Of a stretch of 64,000 bases of DNA, positions 9,141-17,834 are shown one piece after another. Position 1 is the stretch's first letter, and every line of letters starts with the position of its first letter. Origin of the DNA: Acidobacterium sp049965615. Lineage in GTDB: Bacteria > Acidobacteriota > Terriglobia > Terriglobales > Acidobacteriaceae. Under the pieces are notes generated by a model. That model searched no databases. It was not told the origin of the DNA and saw only the letters and a program-made list of their open reading frames with translations. The translations under genes were made by a program, and so were the position numbers. The stretch is taken from contig JBMFWD010000007.1 in NCBI GenBank assembly GCA_049965615.1, positions 1-64,000 on the forward strand, in the 5' to 3' direction.

Positions 9141-9151
9141 TGGTCAGACCT
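9141..9151. promoter_or_regulatory. Operator-like palindrome upstream of uxaC
   Basis: TGGTCAGACCT matches the TGGTNNNACCA form at 10 of 11 bases, the last being T instead of A. It begins two bases after a candidate -10 (TATGCT, 9133-9138), so it would cover the transcription start. It is about 52 bp before the uxaC ATG. The GntR/FCD protein at 16945-17694 is the obvious candidate binder. Confidence 0.6.
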
Positions 9152-9202
9152 TCGCCCGGACAGTTATGATGTTCCCGCAACCTCAAAGTGAGATTTCCGA
9201 CC

Positions 9203-10594
9203 ATGCTGATTCATGAGGACCGTCTATTTCCCGCTGATCCCGCCACCCGAAAAATAGCCAGGGAGCTATACGAAAGCGTTCGGGCCCTGCCCATCATCAG
9301 CCCCCACGGGCACACTCAGGCCGCATGGTTTGTGCACAACCAGCCCTTCCCGGACCCCGCAAAGCTCTTTGTACAGCCCGATCACTATATTTATCGGATG
9401 CTCTACAGCCAGGGTGTCTCCATGGAAGACCTCGAGATTGGCGTCGAACAAATTAAAAATCCACGCAACGTCTGGCGCCTTTTCGCCAGCCACTACCATC
9501 TCTTTCGCGGCACGCCCACCCGCCTCTGGCTCGACTTCTCCTTCCAGGAACTCTTCGGTCTCACTGAGCACCTCTCCGAAAAGACGTCAGACCTCTACTT
9601 CGATACCATCTCGGAAAAACTGAACACCCCTGAGTTCCTGCCCCGCGCCCTCTACGACCGCTTCCACATGGAAGTCCTCGCCACCACCGACTCCCCGCTC
9701 GACAACCTCGCCGACCACCAGGCCATCCTTGACTCAGGCTGGAAAGCCCGCATCATTCCCACCTTCCGGCCAGACTCCGTCGTCGATCCGGAATTCGACG
9801 GCTTTCGCGAAAACATCGCCCGCCTCGGCACGCTCACCGGCGAAGACACAGCCACCTGGACCGGCTACCTCAACGCACTGCGCAAATCCCGCGAGCGATT
9901 CAAGACCCTCGGCGCAACCGCCACCGATCACGGCCACCCCACCGCGAACACCGCCAATCTCTCTACCGAACAGGCCGCGCAACTCTTCGCAAAAATCCTC
10001 TCCGGCAATACTGACAAATCCGGACAGGAACTCTTCCGCGCGCAGATGCTCACCGAAATGGCCCGCATGAGCGTCGAAGACGGCCTCGTGATGCAGATTC
10101 ATCCCGGCAGCGCCCGCAATCACAATCGCAAGCTATACGAGAAATACGGCCGCGACGTCGGCGCCGACATTCCCACCGCAACCAATTATGTAGATGGACT
10201 CCGCCCCCTGCTGGAAGTCGTCGGCAACGAACCAAAACTCACCATCATTCTTTTCACCCTCGACGAAACCACCTACAGCCGCGAACTCGCCCCGCTCGCG
10301 GGCCACTACCCCTGCCTGCGCCTCGGCCCGCCCTGGTGGTTCCACGACAGCCCCGAAGGCATGATGCGATTCCGCGAGCAGGCTACCGAGACGGCTGGCT
10401 TCTACAACACCGTCGGCTTCAACGACGACACCCGCGCCTTCCTTTCGATTCCCGCGCGCCATGACGTTGCCCGTCGCATCGACTGCGCCTTCCTCGCCCG
10501 CCTTGTCACCGAGTACCGCATAACGGAACAGGAAGCGTTTGAAGTGGTTCACGACCTTACTTATAAGCTGGTAAAGTCCGCATACCGCCTGTAG
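9203..10594 (+). CDS. uxaC: Uronate isomerase
   Basis: The 463-residue enzyme isomerises D-galacturonate to D-tagaturonate (and D-glucuronate to D-fructuronate) in the cytoplasm and belongs to the amidohydrolase superfamily. The metal-binding HxH motif is PHGH at residues 35-37, after the family-typical PIIS strand. Conserved downstream segments include GLVMQIHPGS, RNHN, LGPPWWF and GFNDDTRAF. I chose the ATG at 9203, which follows AAAGTGAG; a GTG five codons earlier is in frame but has a poorer ribosome site. It is the first gene of an operon with the ExuT-like, LarA-like, UxaE and SDR genes, preceded by a palindrome shared with the pectinase genes. Confidence 0.95.
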   Translation: MLIHEDRLFPADPATRKIARELYESVRALPIISPHGHTQAAWFVHNQPFPDPAKLFVQPDHYIYRMLYSQGVSMEDLEIGVEQIKNPRNVWRLFASHYHLFRGTPTRLWLDFSFQELFGLTEHLSEKTSDLYFDTISEKLNTPEFLPRALYDRFHMEVLATTDSPLDNLADHQAILDSGWKARIIPTFRPDSVVDPEFDGFRENIARLGTLTGEDTATWTGYLNALRKSRERFKTLGATATDHGHPTANTANLSTEQAAQLFAKILSGNTDKSGQELFRAQMLTEMARMSVEDGLVMQIHPGSARNHNRKLYEKYGRDVGADIPTATNYVDGLRPLLEVVGNEPKLTIILFTLDETTYSRELAPLAGHYPCLRLGPPWWFHDSPEGMMRFREQATETAGFYNTVGFNDDTRAFLSIPARHDVARRIDCAFLARLVTEYRITEQEAFEVVHDLTYKLVKSAYRL

Positions 10595-10643
10595 CACACC
10601 GCCGGACGCCGATCCGGTATCGCGCTTGAAGTTTGGAGATTCA

Positions 10644-11972
10644 ATGGCCGCAAAAGCCGCAAAATCTGACTCGTTCTTCAGCACCTTCGGCTCTGGGAAT
10701 CGCATTTCGCACCAGCGCTGGGTCGTTTGCACGATGCTCTTCTTCGCCACGCTCATCGCATACGTTGATCGTGGCGTCCTAGCTTACCTTGAGAAGTTCC
10801 TCCAGGGCGTCATCCCCGGCCTCGACAGCGTCAAGTACGGCTACATCCTTTTCTGCTTCCAGATCGCCTATGCCATCGGCATGGTCGTCGCCGGCGGACT
10901 CGCCGACAAGCTCGGTACCCGCAAGGCATTCGCCATCGCCATCACGCTCTGGAGCATCGCCGCGATGCTGCCCGGCGCCGCTTTCTCCGTCATCACCCTC
11001 GGCATCGCCATGTTCATGCTCGGCCTCGGCGAAGCCGCCAACTTCCCCGCCTGCATCAAGGCAGTCGCCGAGTGGTTCCCAAAGCGCGAACGCGCCCTTG
11101 CCACCGGCATCTTCAACTCAGGCTCCAACATCGGCAACATCGTCGTCCCCCTCATCGTTCCAACGCTGGTCGTAGCCGTTACCTGGCGCGGAGCCTTTGT
11201 CGTCACAGGCGCCTTCGGCATCGTCTGGCTCATCATCTGGCTCTTCTATTACAACCGGCCGGAAAAACATCGCAGCGTCTCGCAGGCGGAACTCGATCTC
11301 ATCCTTAGCGACCCCATCGAAAAGATAGACAAAGTCCCTTGGAGCCGAGTCCTGCCCTGCAAGGAAACATGGGCCTTCTCCATCGGCAAGTTCCTCACCG
11401 ATCCCATCTGGTGGTTCTATCTTTTCTGGCTGCCCCGCTATCTGCAAACCACATTCGGACTCAGTCTCGCGTCCAATCGCCTGCCCATCGTCATCGTCTA
11501 CAGCATCGCAACCGTTGGCAGCATCGGCGGCGGATACATCTCCTCCATCCTCATCAACGCCGGTAGAAACCTCAACATCTCGCGCAAGGCCGCCATGCTT
11601 ATCTGCGCCCTCTGCGTCGTGCCTGTCTTCGCCGCTCCGTTCATCCATAATCTATGGATCGTTGTCGGCCTCGTCGGTCTCGCCACGGCAGCCCACCAGG
11701 GATGGTCCGCCAACCTCTTCACCCTGCCCTCTGATGTCTTTCCCAAAGCCGCAGTCGGCAGTGTCATCGGAATCGGCGGCATGGCCGGCGCCCTCGGCGG
11801 CGCGCTCTTCCAGTTGGCCACCGGCTACATCGTGTACTTCACGCACAGCTACATTCCGCTCTTTGCCATCGCATGCGTTGCTTACCTCCTGGCGCTCTTC
11901 ATCATCCACGCCATCACACCCAAACTCGCACCGGCAAACATTAACTTTGATGAAGGAAAAGCCACAGCATGA
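10644..11972 (+). CDS. Hexuronate MFS transporter, ExuT-like
   Basis: The 442-residue protein has twelve predicted helices and belongs to the anion:cation symporter group of the MFS (ExuT, GudP, GarP). The helix 1 signature YVDRGVLAYL and the A-motif GGLADKLGTRK are visible, as is GLGEAANFPA in helix 4, typical of this group. It should import galacturonate or other hexuronates with protons. The start follows TTGGAG (6-7 bases upstream). Its last four bases (ATGA) overlap the start of the LarA-like gene. Placement between uxaC and uxaE supports the substrate call. Confidence 0.9.
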   Translation: MAAKAAKSDSFFSTFGSGNRISHQRWVVCTMLFFATLIAYVDRGVLAYLEKFLQGVIPGLDSVKYGYILFCFQIAYAIGMVVAGGLADKLGTRKAFAIAITLWSIAAMLPGAAFSVITLGIAMFMLGLGEAANFPACIKAVAEWFPKRERALATGIFNSGSNIGNIVVPLIVPTLVVAVTWRGAFVVTGAFGIVWLIIWLFYYNRPEKHRSVSQAELDLILSDPIEKIDKVPWSRVLPCKETWAFSIGKFLTDPIWWFYLFWLPRYLQTTFGLSLASNRLPIVIVYSIATVGSIGGGYISSILINAGRNLNISRKAAMLICALCVVPVFAAPFIHNLWIVVGLVGLATAAHQGWSANLFTLPSDVFPKAAVGSVIGIGGMAGALGGALFQLATGYIVYFTHSYIPLFAIACVAYLLALFIIHAITPKLAPANINFDEGKATA

Positions 11973-13252
11973 GCCTCTACTGCGCCATCGGCAGTGTTGA
12001 TACCCAGATCTCAGGGGAACAGCTAAAGTCGATCCTCAACGAAACCCTCGTCAAACTAGGGGACCGCAAGCGTGTGCTAGCGGTCCCGCCCGATCAAACT
12101 CGCTCCCACTCCCACGCCGGAGAGCTCACCCGCTACGCATGGCAGCACTACGGAGACCGTCTCCAGGCCGTCCTCCCGGCACTCGGTACGCACGTCGCCA
12201 TGCAGCCCGCGCAAATCACGCGCATGTTCGGCGACATGCCTCAGGACATCTTCAAAGTCCACAACTGGCGTACCGACATTGAGACTCTCGGCACAGTCCC
12301 ATCAGAATTCATCCGCGAAGTCTCTGAGGACAAGCTCGACTACGAATGGCCCGCGCAGGTCAACCGCCTCATCTCCCAGGGAGGCTTCGATCTCATCCTC
12401 TCCATCGGCCAGGTCGTCCCGCATGAGGTCATCGGCATGGCCAACTACAACAAAAACATTCTCGTTGGAACAGGCGGACGCGAAGGCATCAACCGCAGCC
12501 ACTACCTGGGTGCCGTCTACGGCATGGAGCGCATCATGGGCCGCGCCGACAATCCCGTCCGTCGCGTCCTCAACTACGCGTCAGACAACTTCCTCAAGCA
12601 CCTGCCCATCGTCTACGTGCTCACCGTAGTCGGCCGCACTGCCGACGGCGGCCTCGCCGTGCGCGGCCTCTTCATCGGCGATGATGTCGAGTGCTTCGAG
12701 CGCGCCGCCGAGCTCAGCCTCAAGGTCAACTTTGAAATCCTCGACGAGCCCATCCGCAAAGCCGTCGTCTACCTTGACCCTCACGAGTTCCAGTCCACGT
12801 GGCTCGGCAACAAGGCCGTCTATCGCACCCGCATGGCCCTCGCGGACAACGCCGAGCTCATCATCCTCGCACCCGGCGTACACGAGTTCGGCGAAGACAA
12901 GGGCATCGATGCGCTCATCCGCAAGTACGGCTATCGCGGAACCTCCGCCACGCTCGAAGCTGTGCGCAAAAACCCCGAGCTGGCAAACGACCTCAGCGCC
13001 GCCGCCCATCTCATTCACGGCTCCTCCGAGGGCCGATTCCAAATCACCTGGGCGCCCGGCCATCTTACCCGTGAAGAAGTCGAAGGCGTCGCCTTCCAAT
13101 ACGGAGACCTCTCCGCGCTCCAGCAAAAATACGACATTCACAAGCTCCAGCTAGGCTGGAACACCGTTGACGGTGAAGAAATCTTTTTCATTCCCAACCC
13201 CGCGCTCGGCCTGTGGGCCTGGCGGGGTAATTTAGAAGGTAAGGCATCGTAA
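11969..13252 (+). CDS. LarA-family Ni-pincer racemase/epimerase homologue
   Basis: The 427-residue protein belongs to the nickel-dependent lactate racemase (LarA, DUF2088) family. Compared from memory with Lactiplantibacillus LarA, the key residues align with the same spacing: PDQTR with Arg45, ALGTH with His75, then His152, Lys162 and His178. The 10- and 16-residue gaps between the last three equal those of LarA His174, Lys184 (which carries the pincer nucleotide) and His200. LarA homologues racemise or epimerise 2-hydroxy acids, including sugar acids. In this operon a C2 epimerisation of an aldonate or uronate-derived acid is the likeliest role (inference). It overlaps the transporter gene by 4 bp, and UxaE starts 1 bp after its stop. 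No larB/C/E cofactor genes lie in the window. Confidence 0.85.
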   Translation: MSLYCAIGSVDTQISGEQLKSILNETLVKLGDRKRVLAVPPDQTRSHSHAGELTRYAWQHYGDRLQAVLPALGTHVAMQPAQITRMFGDMPQDIFKVHNWRTDIETLGTVPSEFIREVSEDKLDYEWPAQVNRLISQGGFDLILSIGQVVPHEVIGMANYNKNILVGTGGREGINRSHYLGAVYGMERIMGRADNPVRRVLNYASDNFLKHLPIVYVLTVVGRTADGGLAVRGLFIGDDVECFERAAELSLKVNFEILDEPIRKAVVYLDPHEFQSTWLGNKAVYRTRMALADNAELIILAPGVHEFGEDKGIDALIRKYGYRGTSATLEAVRKNPELANDLSAAAHLIHGSSEGRFQITWAPGHLTREEVEGVAFQYGDLSALQQKYDIHKLQLGWNTVDGEEIFFIPNPALGLWAWRGNLEGKAS

Positions 13253-13253
13253 A

Positions 13254-14525
13254 ATGGCAAGCAATTCGCTCATGTTGAACAAGTATTCGTTAGGCACCGG
13301 AGACCGCTTTGCCCATCAGGCAAAAGCACAGCTCACAGCATGCATCCAGGCCGCAAAGGCCGGCAAGGAAGTCGTTCCCGTCTGGAACAAGTCCAATCGC
13401 GAGCACCTCATCATCGGTTCTGAGCCCTCCAGCGTGCGAGCCGCCGCCGACGAGGCCGTCAAGGCCCTTGGCTGGAACAAGGCATACTTTTGCGACGCGG
13501 ACCACATCACCCTCCAGACCGTGGACCGCTTCCTCGCCCCCTGCGACTTCTACACCATCGACGTCGCCGACCTCATCGGGCAGCCCGCGGCACAGGCAGA
13601 TATCGACGCCTTCATCCAGCGCCACCCCGAACTTCAGGGCAAGGTCAAACTCGAAGGCATCGACGAAGAGTTCACCATCACCGCCGACAATCTCCGCGAA
13701 ACCGCCTCCAAGTTCCTCGCCGCCATCCAGCACGCAGGCGAGGTCTACCGCAAGATCGAAAGCGTCAAGGGCAAGGGCAACTTCATCCCGGAGATCTCCA
13801 TGGATGAAACCGACCGCGCGCAAAGCCCCATCGAGTTGCTCATCATCCTCACCGCCATTGCAGACGAGCAAATCCCCATCCAGACCATCGCCCCTAAATT
13901 CAGCGGCCGCTTCAACAAGGGCGTCGACTACGTAGGCGACGCCGTCCAGTTCGAACTCGAAATGGCCCTCGACGTCGCGGCCATCGCCTACGCCGTCAAG
14001 CACTACGGCCTGCCCGCCAACCTCAAGCTCAGCGTTCACTCCGGCAGCGACAAGTTCTCCATTTACCCGGCCATCTACCGCACCATGCAGCGCTTTGACT
14101 GCGGCGTGCACCTCAAGACTGCCGGCACCACCTGGCTTGAAGAAATCATCGGCCTCGCCGAAGCCGGCGGCGAAGGTCTCGTCCTCGCCAAAGACGTCTA
14201 CGCCGACGCCTTCGCCCATCGCGAAGAGCTCTGCGCCCCCTACTCCACCGTCATCGACATTGACCCCACCAGGCTGCCCGCGCCCAATGCCGTCCGCAAC
14301 TGGACCTCCGAGCAGTACACCTCCGCGCTCCGTCACGTACAGTCCAATCCCGGCTACAACCAGAGCTTCCGTCAGTTGCTCCATGTCGGCTTCAAAGTTG
14401 CTGCCAAAATGGGCCGCCGCTATCTCGATCTCCTGGAAGCCAATGAGCCGGTCGTCACCAAAAACGTCACTGAAAACCTCTACGAGCGCCACATCGTCCC
14501 CGTCTTCCTCGGGCGCGGCGCATAG
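13254..14525 (+). CDS. uxaE: Tagaturonate epimerase UxaE
   Basis: The 423-residue protein resembles the tagaturonate/fructuronate epimerase family first defined in Thermotoga. It has the N-terminal GTGDRFAHQAKA motif, a DADHIT motif at about residue 83, FYTIDVAD, a PEISMDET segment and the SVHSGSDKFSIYP segment. It should convert D-tagaturonate to D-fructuronate, replacing tagaturonate reductase and altronate dehydratase by a single step into the glucuronate branch. It begins one base after the LarA-like gene and is followed by the SDR gene after 18 bp. Metal dependence is expected for the family; the exact ligands are not assigned here. Confidence 0.88.
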   Translation: MASNSLMLNKYSLGTGDRFAHQAKAQLTACIQAAKAGKEVVPVWNKSNREHLIIGSEPSSVRAAADEAVKALGWNKAYFCDADHITLQTVDRFLAPCDFYTIDVADLIGQPAAQADIDAFIQRHPELQGKVKLEGIDEEFTITADNLRETASKFLAAIQHAGEVYRKIESVKGKGNFIPEISMDETDRAQSPIELLIILTAIADEQIPIQTIAPKFSGRFNKGVDYVGDAVQFELEMALDVAAIAYAVKHYGLPANLKLSVHSGSDKFSIYPAIYRTMQRFDCGVHLKTAGTTWLEEIIGLAEAGGEGLVLAKDVYADAFAHREELCAPYSTVIDIDPTRLPAPNAVRNWTSEQYTSALRHVQSNPGYNQSFRQLLHVGFKVAAKMGRRYLDLLEANEPVVTKNVTENLYERHIVPVFLGRGA

Positions 14526-14543
14526 CAGCAAAAGGAAAATCGC

Positions 14544-15317
14544 ATGAGCCAGTTATTCAATCTCCAGGGCAAAACCGCAGTCGTCATCGGCGGAACCTCC
14601 GGCATCGGCAAGGCTCTCAGTCTGGGCCTCGCCGACGCAGGAGCCGACGTCGTCGCCAGCGCCCGCCGCCAGCAAAACGTCGATGAAACCGCAGCCGAAA
14701 TTGAGCAGCGCGGGCGCAAGACCCTCCGCCTCACCTCAGACATGGGCGATCGCGCCTCGCTCGAAGCGCTGCTCGCCGCAACCACTGATGCCTTCGGCAA
14801 AGTGGACATCCTCATCAACTGCGCTGGCAAAATCAAGCGCACACCCACCCTCACCATGCGCGAGGACGAGTGGAACAGCATCGTGGACACCAACCTCACC
14901 GGCACACTCCGCGCCTGCCAGGTCTTCGGCAGGCACATGCTCGACCGTGGCTACGGACGCATCGTCAACATCGCTTCGCTCAACAGCTTCGTCGCACTCA
15001 ATGAGGTAGCCGCCTACGCGGCCAGTAAAGCCGCTGTCGTTTCGCTCACCCGCTCGCTCGCCGTCGAGTGGTCCAAACATGGCATCACCGTCAACGCCAT
15101 CGCGCCCGGCGTCTTCCGCACCGCGCTCAACGCTGACCTGCTCGACAACACACCACGCGGCCAGGAACTCAAAATGCGCACCCCTATGGGCCGCTTCGGC
15201 AAAACCGAAGAATGCATCGGCGCAGCCATCTTCCTCTCCTCCGATGCCTGCTCCTTCGTCACCGGGCAAACCATCGTCGTCGACGGCGGATTCCTCGCAA
15301 GCGGCGTCAACCAGTAA
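14544..15317 (+). CDS. SDR family oxidoreductase, probable sugar-acid dehydrogenase
   Basis: The 257-residue classical short-chain dehydrogenase has GGTSGIG at residues 16-22, NCAG at 92-95, and catalytic Ser145, Tyr158 and Lys162 (YxxxK). Last gene of the uxaC operon, with an AAGGAAAA ribosome site. Two roles fit. One is fructuronate reductase making D-mannonate, as with the SDR-type YjmF/UxuB of Bacillus, which would complete the UxaC-UxaE route. The other is a KduD-like 2-dehydro-3-deoxygluconate 5-dehydrogenase. The first is favoured by context because no other reductase for fructuronate is present in the window. uxuA and kdgK are not in the window. Confidence 0.85.
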   Translation: MSQLFNLQGKTAVVIGGTSGIGKALSLGLADAGADVVASARRQQNVDETAAEIEQRGRKTLRLTSDMGDRASLEALLAATTDAFGKVDILINCAGKIKRTPTLTMREDEWNSIVDTNLTGTLRACQVFGRHMLDRGYGRIVNIASLNSFVALNEVAAYAASKAAVVSLTRSLAVEWSKHGITVNAIAPGVFRTALNADLLDNTPRGQELKMRTPMGRFGKTEECIGAAIFLSSDACSFVTGQTIVVDGGFLASGVNQ

Positions 15318-15420
15318 AATCAGGTTCTTCCCCAAAGCACGGCTGCATACCAACTCCTGCTCCTGACGGGATTTCCGGGATTGTTCTTCTCATCCAAGAA
15401 AATCCCGATTTCTTTTAGTT

Positions 15421-15433
15421 GTGGTATGACCAC
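15421..15433. promoter_or_regulatory. Operator-like palindrome in the GH28 promoter
   Basis: GTGGTATGACCAC is a perfect palindrome of the TGGTNNNACCA type apart from its central bases. It sits immediately upstream of TATACT (15437-15442), a near-consensus -10 box, so it would occupy the promoter spacer and block RNA polymerase. It is 57 bp before the GH28 start. Confidence 0.7.
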
Positions 15434-15489
15434 TCTTATACTTCTGCGGTAATATGATGAGCGTCTTCTAATACCAAGGAGCTGCAGTA

Positions 15490-16776
15490 ATGCGGAAACT
15501 CTCTTCCATCCTCTTGCTTTCCACCTTGGCCGTCTGCGCATCAGTCGTTGCCGCCCAACCTGCAATGGCCGTTACTGGTTCGACCATCTGTAATGTGCAA
15601 TCCTACGGAGCCAAGGCCAACGGCACCACCAAGGACACTACCGCCATCCAGCATGCCATCGATGCCTGCGAAGCCAAAGGCGGGGGTACCGTGCTCATGC
15701 CGGCTGGCACCTATCTCAGCGGACCCATTGTCCTCAAGAGCAACATCACCCTCAAACTCGACAAAGGCGCAACCCTGCTCGGCTCACCCGACTTCAGCGA
15801 CTACCCGCAGATCACCGAGTTCCGCGCCCCCGGCCGCCAGGCCCTCGTCAGCGCCAAAAATGCCGAGAACATCAGCATCATCGGCGAAGGCACCATCAAT
15901 GGCAACGGCTACGGATGGTGGAAGGCCGCTCGCAAAGTTCACGACGCAGGCGTCATGGGCAACACCTTCACCCGCCCCCGCCTCATCGTCTTCAATCACT
16001 GCAAGCACGCCCTCATCGAGGGCATCACGGCTGAAAACTCCGGCATGTGGCAGATCGTTCCCTACTACTCCGACTACGTCACCATTCGCAACATCCGCAT
16101 CCTCGCGCCACAGCACGCACCCAATACCGACGCCATCGATCCCTTCTCCGTTCAGCACATGCTCATCGAGCACGTCTTTGCCAATGTCGGCGATGACGAC
16201 ATCGCCATCAAGTCCGGCATGCCAAACTCCAGCGACAACCGCCCCAGCACCTGGATCACCATCAAGGACTGCACCTTCCTCCACGGCCACGGACTCTCCG
16301 TCGGCAGTGAAATCGCAGGCGGCGCACAGCACATCTACGCCGACAACATCACCATGGACGGCACCGACAACGGCATCCGCGTCAAAGCCAACCGCGATCG
16401 CGGCAACGACGTCAGCGATCTCGTATTCAAAAACTTCCGACTGAAGAACGTCAAGAACGCGCTCATCATCAGCGAATACTACCCCAAAATCTATCCGCCC
16501 ACGCCAGACGTTGCGGCTCCGGTCACACGCCTCACGCCTCACTTCCACAACATCACCATTGAAAACTTCATCGCCACTGACAGCAAGAACGCAGGCGCCA
16601 TCGCCGGCCTGCCCGAAGCTCCAGTTCGCGATCTGGTGCTCCGTAACGTGAAAATCGACGCGCAAAAAGGAATGATCCTCTCCAACGCACAGGTGAAGGC
16701 CACTCACTTTGTGGTCCACGCCGCCAAAGGCAAGGACATCACCAAACTGGCTGGCACCGAACTTTCTTCAAAATAG
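15490..16776 (+). CDS. Secreted GH28 polygalacturonase-like glycosidase
   Basis: The 428-residue protein has a Sec signal peptide (cleavage likely after AMA, residues 25-27) and one right-handed beta-helix domain of family GH28, which hydrolyses alpha-1,4-galacturonide bonds in pectin. The catalytic motifs are in order: NTDA at 212-215 (usually NTDG), GDDD at 234-237, GHG at 266-268 and RVK at 297-299 (usually RIK). The catalytic Asp, His and Lys are kept. A clear AAGGAG site precedes the ATG. The NTDA/RVK changes leave open an exo-acting or rhamnogalacturonan-type specificity. It is followed by a hairpin and then the GntR gene. Confidence 0.92.
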   Translation: MRKLSSILLLSTLAVCASVVAAQPAMAVTGSTICNVQSYGAKANGTTKDTTAIQHAIDACEAKGGGTVLMPAGTYLSGPIVLKSNITLKLDKGATLLGSPDFSDYPQITEFRAPGRQALVSAKNAENISIIGEGTINGNGYGWWKAARKVHDAGVMGNTFTRPRLIVFNHCKHALIEGITAENSGMWQIVPYYSDYVTIRNIRILAPQHAPNTDAIDPFSVQHMLIEHVFANVGDDDIAIKSGMPNSSDNRPSTWITIKDCTFLHGHGLSVGSEIAGGAQHIYADNITMDGTDNGIRVKANRDRGNDVSDLVFKNFRLKNVKNALIISEYYPKIYPPTPDVAAPVTRLTPHFHNITIENFIATDSKNAGAIAGLPEAPVRDLVLRNVKIDAQKGMILSNAQVKATHFVVHAAKGKDITKLAGTELSSK

Positions 16777-16806
16777 GTTCCACCCGGTTCGTCCTCTTGT
16801 TTCTTT

Positions 16807-16842
16807 CCCGGTCGAATCGCAACAGATTGCGGTCCGACCGGG
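16807..16842. terminator. Hairpin after GH28, possible terminator
   Basis: An 8-bp outer stem CCCGGTCG/CGACCGGG (16807-16814 with 16835-16842) and an inner CGCAA/TTGCG pairing form an imperfect long hairpin 30 bp after the GH28 stop. The T-run after it is weak (only TTT within ATTTGTT), so termination strength is uncertain. Confidence 0.5.
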
Positions 16843-16904
16843 TTCACTCATTTGTTAAGAAGCGGTTAAAACCTGACTGTTCCCGATCTGAAGTGCTACT
16901 CTCA

Positions 16905-16920
16905 AGTCACTCGATTGACT
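16905..16920. promoter_or_regulatory. Inverted repeat before the GntR gene
   Basis: AGTCA (16905-16909) and TGACT (16916-16920) form an inverted repeat with a 6-base spacer, ending 24 bp before the gntR ATG. It differs from the TGGTNNNACCA boxes. It could be an autoregulatory site or chance; short arms make it weak. Confidence 0.3.
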
Positions 16921-16944
16921 CAGCTTCGGGAGAAACGAACGCCC

Positions 16945-17694
16945 ATGCAAATAACGAGGAAAGACAAGCCGGACACCCACCGCACTATGCAGGTGGTCAA
17001 CCATATCCGCAAGCTCATTGAAGACGGCACCCTCCAGCCCGGCGACAAAATTCCTCCCGAGCGCGAATTCGCGCAGACGCTCAACATCAGCCGCGCCAGC
17101 CTCCGCACTGGCATCGGATACCTCGCAGCCATGGGCGTCATGAAAATCCGTCACGGCGTCGGCACCTTCGTCGCCGACGGCCCGCCGGAGTTCGGCAAAT
17201 CCTCCTTTGACCTCATGGGCGCGCTCTACGGCTTCCAGCTCTGGCAGATGTTTGAAGCCCGCCTCATCCTCGAAAGCCACCTCGCCGCTCTCGCCGCCGA
17301 ACGCGGCAAAGAAGAACACCACAGCGCCCTCGCCGAAGAAGTCACCGAGATGTACGCCACCTTCGACAAGCCCGGCGAATATCTCATTCACGACGTCAGC
17401 TTCCATCGCATCATCGCGCGCGCCTCCGGCAATCCCATCCTCGCCGCCGTCATGGAAACCATCACATCCGCCATGTATGACAAACGGCGCAAAACGGTGG
17501 AACGCTCCACCGATCTTCGCCAGTCCGCCGAGCTCCACCGCGAAATCTACAAGGCCATACGCGCCCGCAAGCCAGAAGAAGCCAGCCGCCTCATGGAAAA
17601 GCACCTTCGACTCGCGCAGGAAGCCCAGGGCATGGAAGACGCAAAGTCCCCCCGAAAAAAATCCGCTGCCGCCGAAGTGCGCCCCCAGGCCTGA
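16945..17694 (+). CDS. GntR family transcriptional regulator, FCD (FadR) subfamily
   Basis: The 249-residue regulator has an N-terminal winged helix-turn-helix (about residues 10-78, with GDKIPPEREFAQTLNISRASLR) and a C-terminal all-helical FCD ligand-binding domain. Residues expected to hold a metal/ligand are visible in HDVSFHRIIARASGN and AELHREIYKAI. FCD regulators of this type (ExuR, UxuR, FadR) usually repress and respond to sugar acids. Placed between two pectinase genes, it is the natural regulator of the island. The TGGTNNNACCA boxes found upstream of four units are like the core of FadR/UxuR-type operators. The ATG at 16945 follows GGGAGA; an in-frame TTG ten codons earlier is less likely. 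Confidence 0.92.
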   Translation: MQITRKDKPDTHRTMQVVNHIRKLIEDGTLQPGDKIPPEREFAQTLNISRASLRTGIGYLAAMGVMKIRHGVGTFVADGPPEFGKSSFDLMGALYGFQLWQMFEARLILESHLAALAAERGKEEHHSALAEEVTEMYATFDKPGEYLIHDVSFHRIIARASGNPILAAVMETITSAMYDKRRKTVERSTDLRQSAELHREIYKAIRARKPEEASRLMEKHLRLAQEAQGMEDAKSPRKKSAAAEVRPQA

Positions 17695-17834
17695 AAACAT
17701 CCCTGCGGAAGCCTTCATGCGGGTGGAATAGGTCTGCTGTCCCCGGCGCGCAGAGCGTATCTTTCGAAAACCCACGACCAGAGCCCCGAATGGAATGGCG
17801 CGCAAAGTGCGCGATTCGCCGTGCGCGCAGCACC

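Larger units (their letters stand above)
8642..9202. other. Intergenic region upstream of the galacturonate operon
   Basis: This 561-base stretch holds one doubtful small ORF (8770-8985) and, near its end, a candidate -10 (TATGCT, 9133-9138) and the operator-like palindrome at 9141-9151. Otherwise I see no gene or RNA. An A-rich tract (9081-9087) followed by T's (9096-9101) gives locally unusual base composition. Confidence 0.5.

Noticed and set aside
13290..14531. 413-codon minus-strand open frame
   Set aside because: Antisense to uxaE; composition is Gly/Val/Asp/Glu-rich without motifs.
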